This document shows positions 45,358 through 54,409 of a DNA stretch of 64,000 bases, piece by piece. The stretch's first letter is position 1. Each line of letters begins with the position of its first letter. The position numbers and the translations under genes were made by a program. The notes beneath the pieces are model-generated. The model was given only the letters and a program-made list of their open reading frames with translations. It ran no database searches and was not told where the DNA came from. Origin of the DNA: Microbacterium nanhaiense (GTDB lineage: Bacteria > Actinomycetota > Actinomycetes > Actinomycetales > Microbacteriaceae). The stretch spans positions 310,001 through 374,000 of the forward strand of contig NZ_BMMQ01000001.1 of the NCBI RefSeq assembly GCF_014646015.1. Direction: 5' to 3'.

Positions 45358-45374
45358 ATACCCACCGGGGGTAT
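45358..45374. promoter_or_regulatory. Second CsoR operator
   Basis: ataccca-c-cgggggtat is a second CsoR-type GC-rich palindrome, 17 bases after the first ends and just before the copZ ribosome site. It could also control a leftward promoter (TTTCGA at 45379-45374 and GATAAC at 45355-45350 on the minus strand) for the DUF6153-like gene. Confidence 0.75.
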
Positions 45375-45396
45375 CGAAAGCAGAAGGAGAATCACG

Positions 45397-45606
45397 ATGG
45401 CTACCAGCGAGTACAAGGTGACCGGAATGACGTGCGGACACTGTGAGATGTCAGTCCGGGAGGAAGTCGGCGGCATCGCCGGCGTTGAGAGCGTCGAGGT
45501 CGACGCCCAGACCGGACGCCTCGTCGTGTCCGCTGCGACTGAGATCGACGCTTCTGCCGTCATCTCGGCGGTCGAAGAGGCTGGTTACTCAGCAGCGCGG
45601 GTCTGA
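45397..45606 (+). CDS. copZ: Copper chaperone CopZ
   Basis: 69 residues, one HMA domain. The copper site is MTCGHC near the N-terminus, followed by EMSVREEVGGIAGVESVEVDAQTGRLVV. AAGGAGA site upstream. It carries Cu(I) to CopA. Preceded by two CsoR boxes. The stop overlaps the ATG of a 53-residue microprotein. Confidence 0.95.
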   Translation: MATSEYKVTGMTCGHCEMSVREEVGGIAGVESVEVDAQTGRLVVSAATEIDASAVISAVEEAGYSAARV

Positions 45607-45767
45607 TGAGAGCCGGTGGAAGGATCGCGCTCTACGGTGCGACGCTGGTAGCAGTGTTCGGAGTTGCGTTCTACGCGGCCGGAGCGTTCGTCCCCGACGG
45701 CTTCGTATCTCACTGGGAAGACAGTAGCTCCGTGCCGATTCAGGGGGAGCACCCGGATCAGCGCTGA
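45606..45767 (+). CDS. 53-residue membrane microprotein between copZ and copA
   Basis: Starts [20 protein letters not shown] with the ATG sharing a base with the copZ stop (TGATG), then [11 protein letters not shown] and an acidic/His tail ending EHPDQR. One membrane helix (about residues 8-29), positive inside, tail outside. The coupling to copZ and position before copA argue that it is real. Small membrane proteins at this spot occur in other actinobacterial copper operons; function unknown. Confidence 0.7.
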   Translation: MRAGGRIALYGATLVAVFGVAFYAAGAFVPDGFVSHWEDSSSVPIQGEHPDQR

Positions 45768-45811
45768 CGAGTTGGGCCGCAACAGGTAACGGCGAGGGCG
45801 CGGAATGCCCG

Positions 45812-48109
45812 ATGACAACTGAGCAAGGAAAGGTGCGAACGGCGATGAATGCCTCTGCGCAATCGGCGAACGACAGCGGTGTGGAGCTCGCGATCGGCGG
45901 GATGACTTGCGCCTCCTGCGCGAATCGCATTGAGCGCAAGCTCAACAAGCTTGAAGGCGTCGAGGCGACGGTGAACTACGCCACTGAGAAAGCCAAGGTC
46001 AGCGTTCCTGCCGGGTACGACCCTGCGCTTCTGATCGCTGAAGTGGAGAGCGCGGGCTACACCGCGATCGTCCCTGCACCTGAGCCGCGGCGGGACGCAT
46101 CCGAGGGCGACCACGTTGCGGACGACCCCGAGCTCGTGTCGCTGCGCGGCAGGTTGATCGGGTCGATCGTGCTGACCGTCCCGGTGATCGCGATGGCCAT
46201 GGTGCCCGTGCTGCAGTTTACGTACTGGCAGTGGGCCTCATTGGCGCTTGCCGGCCCCGTGATCGTCTGGGGTGCGTGGCCGTTCCACAAAGCAGCGTGG
46301 ATCAACTTCCGACACGGAGCTGCCACGATGGACACCCTCATCTCGATGGGAACATCAGTGGCGCTGCTGTGGTCGTTGTACGCGCTGTTCTTCGGCACCG
46401 CCGGCATTCCGGGGATGACGCATCCGTTCGCTCTCACCATCGGCCCTTCTGATGGGGCCGGGAACATCTACTTAGAAGTCGGGGCGGGGGTGACAACGTT
46501 CATTCTGGCCGGAAGGTACTTCGAGAAGCGCGCCAAGCGTCAAGCTGGAGCGGCGCTCAGGGCGCTTCTAGAGCTCGGGGCGAAGAGCGTCTCGGTGCTT
46601 CGTGACGGAGTCGAGATCAAGTTGCCGACGGAGGAGCTGCAAGCAGGCGATGAGTTCGTCGTACGACCTGGAGAGAAGATTGCCACGGACGGCGTCGTGG
46701 TCTCCGGCAAGTCTGCCGTGGATGCTTCGATGCTCACCGGCGAGTCGGTGCCGGTTGAGGTCGTCGAGGGCGATGCGGTGACCGGAGCAACGTCGAACGT
46801 GAGCGGGCGTCTCGTTGTGCGTGCAACCAGGGTCGGCGCCGACACACAGCTCGCCCAGATGGCGAAGCTCGTCGAAGATGCTCAGACAGGCAAAGCGGAA
46901 GTACAGCGTCTCGCAGACCGGATCTCCGGGGTGTTCGTTCCGGTTGTGATCGGTATCGCAGTGGCTGCGCTCGGAGCGTGGCTGGGAGCCGGGTTCCCCG
47001 TCGCCGCCGCGTTCACCGCGGCAGTCGCCGTACTCGTGATCGCGTGCCCCTGCGCTCTCGGGCTTGCGACTCCGACCGCTCTGCTCGTCGGCACAGGGCG
47101 GGGCGCACAGATGGGGGTCCTGATCAAGGGCCCGGAGGTACTGGAGTCGACACGGAGGATCGATACCGTCGTGCTCGATAAGACAGGGACCGTCACCAGC
47201 GGTCGAATGACCCTGGTCGATTCGGTTCTGGAACCCGGCGTCGAGCGGGAGCAGCTGCTGCGAATGGCAGGTTCGCTGGAAGCCGCTTCAGAACATCCGA
47301 TCGCTCAGGCCATTGCCAAGGGAGCAGCTGACGAGATCGGCACATTGCTGACTCCAGACGAGTTCGAGAATGTCGAAGGCAACGGCGTACAGGGCACTGT
47401 CGCCGGCACAGCGGTCATCGTCGGACGTGAATCCTTACTGGCCAGCTGGTCTCAACAGCTTTCTCCTGAGGTCGCGCGTGCGAAGAGCCGAGCGGAGAGC
47501 GAAGGCAAGACAGTCGTCGCTGTCGGGTGGAACGGACGAGCACGAGGCATCCTCATCGTGGCCGACACTGTGAAGCCGACCAGTGCCGAGGCGATACAGC
47601 TCCTCAAACAGATCGGCCTCACTCCGATGCTGCTCACCGGAGATAACGAAGCCGTCGCTCGTCGGATCGCGCGCGAAGTAGGCATCGATGACGTGATCGC
47701 CGAGGTCTTGCCGCAGGACAAGAGGGACGTCGTCGCGCGGTTGCAGCGCGAAGGCCGAGTCGTCGCAATGGTCGGTGACGGCGTAAACGACGCGCCCGCC
47801 CTGGCTCAGGCAGACCTGGGGCTTGCGATGGGCACCGGTACGGACGTCGCGATCGAAGCCTCGGATATCACACTGGTGCGGGGCGATCTGCGTTCCGTCG
47901 CCGACGCGATTCGGCTCTCGCGGAGAACGCTGTCGACTATCAAGACGAACCTCTTCTGGGCCTTCGCGTATAACGTTGCGGCGATACCTGTCGCTGCCCT
48001 CGGAATGCTCAATCCGATGCTCGCGGGTGCAGCGATGGCCTTCTCGAGCGTCTTCGTCGTCGCAAACAGCCTTCGGCTGCGCGCTTTCAAGAGCGTCTCC
48101 GAGCGCTGA
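45812..48109 (+). CDS. copA: Cu(I)-exporting P1B-1 ATPase CopA
   Basis: 765 residues. One N-terminal HMA domain with MTCASC (Cys33, Cys36). The membrane metal site is Cys412-Pro-Cys414 in [18 protein letters not shown]; phosphorylation Asp456 in [19 protein letters not shown] (His of the N domain) and [16 protein letters not shown] are present. The C-terminal helices hold [12 protein letters not shown] and [16 protein letters not shown], the CopA-type Asn/Met sites. Another start, ATG at 45845, lies after GGAAAGG and would drop 11 residues without touching the HMA domain. Confidence 0.96.
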   Translation: MTTEQGKVRTAMNASAQSANDSGVELAIGGMTCASCANRIERKLNKLEGVEATVNYATEKAKVSVPAGYDPALLIAEVESAGYTAIVPAPEPRRDASEGDHVADDPELVSLRGRLIGSIVLTVPVIAMAMVPVLQFTYWQWASLALAGPVIVWGAWPFHKAAWINFRHGAATMDTLISMGTSVALLWSLYALFFGTAGIPGMTHPFALTIGPSDGAGNIYLEVGAGVTTFILAGRYFEKRAKRQAGAALRALLELGAKSVSVLRDGVEIKLPTEELQAGDEFVVRPGEKIATDGVVVSGKSAVDASMLTGESVPVEVVEGDAVTGATSNVSGRLVVRATRVGADTQLAQMAKLVEDAQTGKAEVQRLADRISGVFVPVVIGIAVAALGAWLGAGFPVAAAFTAAVAVLVIACPCALGLATPTALLVGTGRGAQMGVLIKGPEVLESTRRIDTVVLDKTGTVTSGRMTLVDSVLEPGVEREQLLRMAGSLEAASEHPIAQAIAKGAADEIGTLLTPDEFENVEGNGVQGTVAGTAVIVGRESLLASWSQQLSPEVARAKSRAESEGKTVVAVGWNGRARGILIVADTVKPTSAEAIQLLKQIGLTPMLLTGDNEAVARRIAREVGIDDVIAEVLPQDKRDVVARLQREGRVVAMVGDGVNDAPALAQADLGLAMGTGTDVAIEASDITLVRGDLRSVADAIRLSRRTLSTIKTNLFWAFAYNVAAIPVAALGMLNPMLAGAAMAFSSVFVVANSLRLRAFKSVSER

Positions 48110-48163
48110 GCCTGGGCAGGCTCGCTACCGACCCGCACGATCAAGCCGAACAGGACCAAGAGC

Positions 48164-50320
48164 ATGACTGACCACCACGAACATCACCACCACCCCACTG
48201 AGGCCAGGGCCAACCAGGACTCCCTGTCAGGAATGCCTCACGGCCACACCGCCGGTATGGACCATGCGCATAGGGCGACCGCACGGCCGAACCCGGACCA
48301 GCACACCGGGCACAGCAGCCACACCGGCCACGCGGGCCATGGTGATCATGTCGGTCAGTTTCGGCGCTTGTTCTGGACGCAGCTGATCATCGCGGTCCCC
48401 GTCGTCGCGTTCTCGCCGATGTTCGCGATGCTGATGGGCTATGAATTGCCAGGGTGGACGACCTGGGTCGCACCGGTTCTGGGCACGGTCATGTACTTCT
48501 GGGGAGGACGGCCGTTCCTCGCAGGAGCTTGGAGCGAACTCAGGAGCCGTAAGCCGGGAATGATGCTGCTGATCGCACTCGCGATCACGGTTGCTTTCTT
48601 CGCGTCCTGGGCTGCGACGCTGCGCGTGGTGCATCATGAGCTCGAGTTCTGGTGGGAGCTCGCTCTCCTCATCGTCATCATGCTGCTCGGGCACTGGATC
48701 GAAATGAGGTCGTTGGCTCAAACCACATCGGCGCTCGATTCTCTGGCGGCGCTGCTTCCCGACCAAGCCGAGCGCGTCGAAGCTGGTGGCACCGTGGTCG
48801 TTGCTCCTTCCGAGCTGCGAGTCGGTGACATCGTGATCATCCGCCCAGGCGGCAGCGTTCCTGCGGACGGTCGCATCGTCGACGGACGCGCGGCGATGGA
48901 TGAATCGATGATCACCGGTGAGTCGCGCACCGTAGCGAGGGGCAACGGCGACCAAGTCACTGCTGGAACCGTGGCGACCGACTCGGGCGTGCGCATCGAG
49001 ATCACAGCGACTGGCGATGACACAACCCTCGCCGGCATCAACAAGCTTGTGTCTGAAGCGCAGAGCTCGTCGTCGAGGGCTCAGCGCATCGCCGATCGTG
49101 CCGCGGGGATGCTGTTCTGGTTCGCACTCGTAGCTGCCGTTGTCACCGGAGTTCTGTGGACGATCGTAGGAGCTCCTGACGCCGCTGTTGTGCGCAGCAT
49201 CACGGTGCTCGTGATCGCCTGTCCGCATGCGCTCGGTCTCGCGATTCCGCTCGTCGTCTCCATCGCTACCGAGCGGGCCGCCCGCGGAGGAGTGCTCATC
49301 AAGGACCGGCTTGCGCTTGAATCGATGAGGCGCGTGAACACTGTTCTGTTCGATAAGACGGGCACTCTCACCAAGGGCGAGCCCACGGTGACGGGGCTCG
49401 CGCCAGTCGGCGACATCGCGCCGGACGAACTACTCGCGCTTGCGGCGGCCGCCGAGGCAGACAGCGAGCACCCCTTGGCGAGGGCGATCGTCGAATCGGC
49501 GAGATCTCGCGGCCTTGCGCTGGAACGATCAAGCGGTTTCGTATCCGCACCGGCGGTCGGAGTAACCGCACAGGTGGCAGGGCACGAGATCCGCGTCGGC
49601 GGTCCCCACCTGCTGACGGAGACCAGGAGTGCGGAGATTCAGGAAGCTGCGCAATGGCGCGATGAAGGAGCAATCATTCTGCATGTGCTTCGAGACGGGG
49701 AGCTGATCGGTGGGTTGAAGCTTGCCGACGAAGTACGCTCGGAATCGCACGACGCAGTCGACGCTCTGCACGAACTCGGCGTCGAAGTCGTAATGATCAC
49801 CGGCGATGCCGAGGCAGTGGCTCATGAGGTTGCACGGGAGCTCGGCATCGACCGTGTCTTCGCCGGAGTTCGCCCGGAGGACAAATCCGCGAAAGTTGCG
49901 GAACTCCAGCGGGAAGGCAAGCTCGTCGCGATGGTAGGGGACGGCGTCAACGATGCTCCCGCGCTGGCTCAAGCTGACGTCGGGATCGCGATCGGCGCGG
50001 GAACCGATGTCGCAATCGCGTCAGCGGGTGTGATCCTTGCCAGTTCTGATCCACGTTCGGTGCTTTCGGTGATCGAGCTGTCTCGAGCTGCGTATCGCAA
50101 GATGAAGCAGAACCTCTGGTGGGCCGCGGGATACAACCTTGTAGCGGTTCCTCTGGCAGCGGGCATCCTGGCGCCAGCCGGCTTCCTCCTTCCGATGTCC
50201 GTCGGCGCAATTCTGATGTCGTTGTCGACTGTTGTTGTTGCTCTCAATGCTCAGCTGCTTCGTCGGGCGGACCTCAGACCAGCATCCAGTACGCGTTCCG
50301 TCCTCGGACGCCAGAACTAA
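48164..50320 (+). CDS. copB: P1B-3-type copper ATPase with His-rich N-terminus (CopB-like)
   Basis: 718 residues. The first 65 residues hold 16 histidines in HHEHHHH, HGH, GHSSHTGHAGHGDH runs and no HMA domain. The membrane motif is Cys353-Pro-His355 (ACPHALGLAIPLVV), the P1B-3 hallmark associated with Cu(II)/Cu(I) transport. Phosphorylation Asp397 in [31 protein letters not shown] all present; C-terminal MSVGAILMSLSTVVVALNAQLL. It complements CopA and lies 54 bases downstream of it. Confidence 0.95.
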   Translation: MTDHHEHHHHPTEARANQDSLSGMPHGHTAGMDHAHRATARPNPDQHTGHSSHTGHAGHGDHVGQFRRLFWTQLIIAVPVVAFSPMFAMLMGYELPGWTTWVAPVLGTVMYFWGGRPFLAGAWSELRSRKPGMMLLIALAITVAFFASWAATLRVVHHELEFWWELALLIVIMLLGHWIEMRSLAQTTSALDSLAALLPDQAERVEAGGTVVVAPSELRVGDIVIIRPGGSVPADGRIVDGRAAMDESMITGESRTVARGNGDQVTAGTVATDSGVRIEITATGDDTTLAGINKLVSEAQSSSSRAQRIADRAAGMLFWFALVAAVVTGVLWTIVGAPDAAVVRSITVLVIACPHALGLAIPLVVSIATERAARGGVLIKDRLALESMRRVNTVLFDKTGTLTKGEPTVTGLAPVGDIAPDELLALAAAAEADSEHPLARAIVESARSRGLALERSSGFVSAPAVGVTAQVAGHEIRVGGPHLLTETRSAEIQEAAQWRDEGAIILHVLRDGELIGGLKLADEVRSESHDAVDALHELGVEVVMITGDAEAVAHEVARELGIDRVFAGVRPEDKSAKVAELQREGKLVAMVGDGVNDAPALAQADVGIAIGAGTDVAIASAGVILASSDPRSVLSVIELSRAAYRKMKQNLWWAAGYNLVAVPLAAGILAPAGFLLPMSVGAILMSLSTVVVALNAQLLRRADLRPASSTRSVLGRQN

Positions 50321-50329
50321 GGGGGCCGC

Positions 50330-50635
50330 ATGCACGATGAGCGCGAGACGCACCATCACGGCTATATCAGCGACAAGGAGCGCTATCTGAACCGTATGAA
50401 GCGCATCGAGGGGCAGGCACGAGGAGTTGCGAAGATGATCGACGAGGAGAAGTACTGCATCGATATCCTCACCCAGGTCAGTGCGCTCACGCGCGCGCTC
50501 CAGGGCGTGGCGACAGGCTTGCTCGAGGATCACATGAAGCACTGCGTCCTCGACGCAGCGAAGCTCGGCCAAGACGCCGCCCTGTCGAAGATCGACGAGG
50601 TGACCGACGCGATCTCAAGGCTTATCCGGTCCTGA
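50330..50635 (+). CDS. csoR: Copper-sensing repressor CsoR
   Basis: 101 residues, all-helical CsoR/RcnR family. The Cu(I) ligands of the family are in register: Cys43 (KYCIDIL), His68 and Cys72 (EDHMKHC), with the same 25- and 4-residue spacing as Cys36-His61-Cys65 of mycobacterial CsoR. Start MHDERETHHHG. Placed last in the copZ-copA-copB operon, it should close the loop on the two operators upstream of copZ. The 3' end overlaps a minus-strand gene by 21 bases. Confidence 0.95.
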   Translation: MHDERETHHHGYISDKERYLNRMKRIEGQARGVAKMIDEEKYCIDILTQVSALTRALQGVATGLLEDHMKHCVLDAAKLGQDAALSKIDEVTDAISRLIRS

Positions 50636-50932
50636 AACAGCTGCGCCGTCGCGACCAGTGACGCACCGGCGCTGGTCGGACGTGCAGCTCCTCGTTCGCG
50701 ACTGTTGAAGCGACTGCGGCGGCTCCCGGAACACTAGAGATATCGCGATGATGGCGATAACTGCAGCAGCTTGATAGCTACCCAGCGTCAGTGTCCAGGT
50801 GCTGTCGGCATCCTCGAGACCGCGTGCGTCAGCATAGAGGTGCGATAGCGCAAGTACCGGAGCGAGAACGAGGAGCAGATATCCCGTCCTGACCAGCAGG
50901 CGGTGGCGGCGCTCAGAGGGGGAGGACGACAT
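50615..50932 (-). CDS. Small two-helix membrane protein after ccdA
   Basis: 105 residues. Helix YLLLVLAPVLALSHLYA, short polar loop, helix AAAVIAIIAISLVF, then a basic tail. Its start overlaps the ccdA stop by 20 bases, so it is translationally coupled to the thiol-redox operon; the tail overlaps csoR on the other strand. No family recognised. The tail past residue 75 has low information and may be only fortuitous. Confidence 0.55.
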   Translation of the reverse strand: MSSSPSERRHRLLVRTGYLLLVLAPVLALSHLYADARGLEDADSTWTLTLGSYQAAAVIAIIAISLVFREPPQSLQQSRTRSCTSDQRRCVTGRDGAAVSGPDKP

Positions 50933-51656
50933 TGAGCATCACTCCCTGCAACGAGGACATCACGCGACTCCACACGCCCGTTACCATGAGTACGCCGAGC
51001 GCCATGAGCAGGACGCCGCCTACGATATTGATTTTTCGGACGTGTCGCTGCATGAATGCTACGGAACGAGTAGCCCAGCCGAGACCGCACGCGATCACGA
51101 TGAACGGCACTCCGAGCCCGAGGGAATAGGCGAGGCCGAGAGCCGCTGCGCGCCAAGGATCTCCGAGATTCCAGGAAACCGACATGATCGCGGCCAGGGT
51201 CGGTCCAATGCAGGGCGTCCAGCCGACGCCTAGCGCGATGCCGAGCAGGGGTGCGCCGAGCAGCCCGAAGTTGCCACGGAATCGTATGCGCGCTTGGCGC
51301 TGAGCCAGGCGGATACGTCCGAGATAGATGAGGCCCATCGCGATCATGAGCACTCCGAACAAGCGCGTGAGCGGATTCGCATACTTCACGAAGAACAGCC
51401 CCATCGCGCCGCCTAAGACCGTCACAGCCATGAAGACGACGGTGAATCCTGCGATGAACAGAGCAACGCCGATCAGCAGTCGCGGGTTGCGGCGTCCCTG
51501 TTCGGGTTGCAGCGGCGATCCGACAGACGCCGTCAGATATCCCAAGTAGCCCGGGACCAGGGGAAGTACACAAGGTGAAACGAACGACAGCAGCCCCGCA
51601 AGCAAGGAAATCGCGATAGCGACTCCGAGCGCGCCGTCGACGACCAGATAACCCAT
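50913..51656 (-). CDS. ccdA: Thiol-electron transporter CcdA
   Basis: 247 residues, six helices. The two redox cysteines are in SPCVLPLVPGYLGYLT (helix 1) and GWTPCIGP (helix 4). CcdA passes electrons from cytosolic thioredoxin to extracellular thiol proteins. The partner is the TlpA-like lipoprotein encoded 44 bases upstream in the same direction. In this island the pair would keep copper-binding cysteines reduced and oppose the DsbA-like oxidase. Confidence 0.93.
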   Translation of the reverse strand: MGYLVVDGALGVAIAISLLAGLLSFVSPCVLPLVPGYLGYLTASVGSPLQPEQGRRNPRLLIGVALFIAGFTVVFMAVTVLGGAMGLFFVKYANPLTRLFGVLMIAMGLIYLGRIRLAQRQARIRFRGNFGLLGAPLLGIALGVGWTPCIGPTLAAIMSVSWNLGDPWRAAALGLAYSLGLGVPFIVIACGLGWATRSVAFMQRHVRKINIVGGVLLMALGVLMVTGVWSRVMSSLQGVMLNVVLPL

Positions 51657-51700
51657 CAGCTCTCCTCGTCTAGTGCGCTCTTGACGAGCGCAGACAGAAT

Positions 51701-52270
51701 CTATGCGGACTCCAGCTGTCCGATGACACGCGCGGATACACGACCTTGTCGGTCCATCACAAGGGTTGTCGGGGTCGCTTGGATCGGCGTGGCCTGCGCG
51801 AACGCGAGCTTGACCCCGCCGTCGTTCACGTCGATGACGGATGGGTAGGTCACGTTGTTCTCGGCTGCGAACGCACGCGCTGTGGCCGCTTGGTCGTAGA
51901 CGTTCACTCCGAGGAAGCCCACGTTCTGCTCACGTGTTTCTTGCCAGACTTGTTCGAGCATCGGAGCTTCCGCGATGCAAGGCCCGCAAGTCGCATACCA
52001 GAAGTTGACGACGTAGACCTCACCGGCGAAGTCCTTATCGGAGACCGGGTCTCCTGCTTCTGTCGTGCCTTCGAAGTCGACGGGGTCGGTGCGGTCGTCC
52101 GGACTGATTTCGACGACGCTGAAGCCATCGGACTCAAAGAGCCCTGCGTCGGTGCTGAGGTCGTCTTCGCGTGTGCTTGCGGATTCAGCGGCACAGCTGC
52201 TGACGAACATCGTGAGTAAGAGGGCAGTCGTAGCGCACGCTCGACGGCCCCACGGCGAGGGGGATTTCAT
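51701..52270 (-). CDS. TlpA/ResA-like thioredoxin lipoprotein
   Basis: 189 residues. Lipoprotein-like signal (FVSSC, lipid Cys26), then a thioredoxin fold with C-G-P-C (Cys95, Cys98) in NFWYATCGPCIAEAPMLEQV and the ATPTTLVMDRQGRV cis-proline region. Reduced by CcdA, it reduces partner disulfides outside the cell. First gene of the leftward TlpA-CcdA-small protein operon. Confidence 0.93.
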   Translation of the reverse strand: MKSPSPWGRRACATTALLLTMFVSSCAAESASTREDDLSTDAGLFESDGFSVVEISPDDRTDPVDFEGTTEAGDPVSDKDFAGEVYVVNFWYATCGPCIAEAPMLEQVWQETREQNVGFLGVNVYDQAATARAFAAENNVTYPSVIDVNDGGVKLAFAQATPIQATPTTLVMDRQGRVSARVIGQLESA

Positions 52271-52434
52271 GGCTCTCCGGGGAACGAATCTGATCTTGGT
52301 ACTTGGCGCGGCAGGATGTGCACACCGCGTCTGCGGCGTTCGCCAAGGGAGGCGACAACACGCCGCTCAGGTATGCGAGAGCGGGTCGTCGTCGCGTTGC
52401 TGTCGGCGAGTGGCTGCGCTTTCAGCGATACGGA
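52271..52434. other. Gap between TlpA-like and DUF6153-like genes
   Basis: 164 bases without a gene that I can support. A plain leader for the TlpA-CcdA operon is likely. No palindrome of note was seen. Confidence 0.3.
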
Positions 52435-52872
52435 TCAGGTTCGCGAGATCCCCAAGGAATGAGGGGGCGGAGTCGGCACTAGTGCGGTCGACCGCGGCGC
52501 CATGCGCAGCGCGCCCATCCAGGGGGCAAGTCGCCGGAGCAGACCGAGCTTTGCGAGGCTGCCCCAGCCGGCTACTGCCGCGATTGCCGCACACCCGACG
52601 ACGCCGAGAACACACAGTGCGAGTGGTTCGTCATGGACCGGAGCCGCAGGATCAGCGACCACGTGGGTGGTGTCTGCTGACATCTCGGTTGCTGCGACAT
52701 GACTGCTCGACGACGAGGCCTCAGAGTGCCCGATGCTCGTGCACAAGTCCCATGCGCCGAAGATGAGCAGGATGGTCGCGAGGACCAGAAGGATCTGTGC
52801 AGGCAGGCTCCGACCACGCCCTCCGGGCGCGGTTAGCGAAGTCGAGTCAGACACGGCGTCAGCATACGACAC
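52435..52872 (-). CDS. Small membrane protein with LGISR tail (DUF6153-like), copy 3
   Basis: 145 residues, GTG start (MSYADAVSD). Helix ILLVLATILLIFGAWDLCTS, a loop with several Ser/His (GHSEASSSSSHVAATEMSAD), helix ALCVLGVVGCAAIAAVAGWG, then a proline-rich end ALVPTPPPHSLGISRT. Same design as copies 1 and 2. It forms the right end of the copper island, 164 bases before the TlpA gene. Confidence 0.65.
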   Translation of the reverse strand: MSYADAVSDSTSLTAPGGRGRSLPAQILLVLATILLIFGAWDLCTSIGHSEASSSSSHVAATEMSADTTHVVADPAAPVHDEPLALCVLGVVGCAAIAAVAGWGSLAKLGLLRRLAPWMGALRMAPRSTALVPTPPPHSLGISRT

Positions 52873-52930
52873 CCACTGTGGAGTTCACTCGGCGCTCGAC
52901 GGGTGAGAACGAAGGCCATAGTGTGCCGCA

Positions 52931-54409
52931 TCAATGAATCATCCGGCTCGTCGTATCGAAGAGCTCCAGCTCAGCGGGGTGGAGCTGGTGCTGCGAGACG
53001 AAGCTGCGGTCCTTGATGCGCCAGAGGCCTTGCCCGACGCCGAGCGTGGGGAGGAGTTTGCGCTCGGTGGCGGTGAGTCCGAGCGCCGCCGCCGTGACGC
53101 CGAGCTGATCGGATTCTTGCCGATAGATGATCCGTGTCTCCGCGTTGGCGAGCAAGCTGTTCGCGAGTGCGCGCATGGCAGAGCCTTGGTCGCCGACGTT
53201 CTCGAGATCGGTGAGCTTGTGGAACACGAGCATGTTCGCGATGCCGTAGGCCCGTGCCAGCCTCCAGTGGGCATCCATTCGCCGCAGGAGCGCGGGGTGC
53301 TGCATGAGGCGCCATGCCTCGTCGTAGATCACCCAGCGTTGGCCGCCGGCGGGATCGAGGAGGGCAGACTCCATCCACGCGGACGAGCACGTCATGAGCA
53401 CGGAGATGAGCATGCTGTTCTCGGTGACTCGTGAGAGATCGAGGCTGATCATCGGCAGCGTCGGGTCGAAGGTCACGGTAGATGGGCCGTCGAAGAGGCC
53501 AGCGAGATCACCTGCGACGAGTCTGCGCAGTGCATGTGCGACGAGACGGCCGTCATCGGCCTGCCGGCGATCGTCATCTGCGCTCGGCGCGAACAAGTGC
53601 TCGACGACCATCGGGAGGATAGGAACGTCGTTCTCGCTCACGACAGTCGACAGCGCGGCGTCGATCGCCGTGTGCTCGAGCGGCGAGAGCGGACGGGCCA
53701 GGACGGTCTCTGCGAGGGCGCCGATGAGATCCCTGCGCCGGGACGCGAGCGTGGTCGCCCACTCGTCGTCGGCGATCCCAGCGGGGCGGTAGCCCTCGTC
53801 CAGCGGGTTCAACCGGGTATGGAGCCCGTGGCCGAGCACGATGGCGCGGCCACCGACGGCTTCGGCGACGGCCGTGTGCTCGCCTTTCGGGTCGCCTGGT
53901 ACGTATACGCGTCGTCCGAACGGGATCGAGCGCGTGTACAGGCTCTTCGCGAGCGAGGATTTTCCGGAGCCGACGATCCCGGCCAGGACCACGTTCGGGG
54001 CAGTGATGATGCCGCGTGAGTAGAGGACCCACGGATCGAACACGAAGCTGCCGCCGGAGTAGAGATCTTGGCCGACGAAGACGCCTTCGGCACCGAGGCC
54101 GCCCTCGGCGAGGAACGGGTAGGCGCCTGCCAGTGTGGCGGAAGTGTCCTGATGCCGTGCGAGACGGAACGAACCTGGCGTACGAAGTGCCGCGGGGCGG
54201 GTCTCGCCGCCCTTCGGCAAGTATGTCGTGGAGCGCCGTTCCGCCTGTGCGGCACGAGTGCGCTCGAGCGCTGCGGCGACTTCGGCTTCGTGCGCCGCTT
54301 TCTGCAGACGTGTCGCAGCGGCGCGTCGTTGTTTGCGTACCTTTCGGCGTTCCTTCGTCGGCGTCACCAGGACGGTGGTGTGGAGGTGCTCGTCACCTTG
54401 AGCGTTCAC
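52931..54409 (-). CDS. VirB4/TraC-like conjugation ATPase
   Basis: 492 residues, GTG start overlapping the stop of the 275-residue gene (GTGA). A basic coiled N-terminus (KERRKVRKQRRAAATRLQKAAHEAEVAAAL) precedes the ATPase: Walker A GIVGSGKSS (144-152), GDPKGEHTAVAEAVGG, Walker B RWVIYDEAWRLMQHPALLRRMD, and the VirB4-like QGLWRIKDRSFV region. It powers assembly of the transfer channel. Longer reading upstream is antisense to the neighbour and is not used. Confidence 0.92.
   Translation of the reverse strand: MNAQGDEHLHTTVLVTPTKERRKVRKQRRAAATRLQKAAHEAEVAAALERTRAAQAERRSTTYLPKGGETRPAALRTPGSFRLARHQDTSATLAGAYPFLAEGGLGAEGVFVGQDLYSGGSFVFDPWVLYSRGIITAPNVVLAGIVGSGKSSLAKSLYTRSIPFGRRVYVPGDPKGEHTAVAEAVGGRAIVLGHGLHTRLNPLDEGYRPAGIADDEWATTLASRRRDLIGALAETVLARPLSPLEHTAIDAALSTVVSENDVPILPMVVEHLFAPSADDDRRQADDGRLVAHALRRLVAGDLAGLFDGPSTVTFDPTLPMISLDLSRVTENSMLISVLMTCSSAWMESALLDPAGGQRWVIYDEAWRLMQHPALLRRMDAHWRLARAYGIANMLVFHKLTDLENVGDQGSAMRALANSLLANAETRIIYRQESDQLGVTAAALGLTATERKLLPTLGVGQGLWRIKDRSFVSQHQLHPAELELFDTTSRMIH

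Noticed and set aside
48227..49228. Minus-strand frame over copB
   Set aside because: Full of Arg/His/Asp with no motif; antisense to an intact P-type ATPase.
53534..54019. Plus-strand frame over the VirB4-like gene
   Set aside because: No domain, and Walker motifs are intact on the minus strand.
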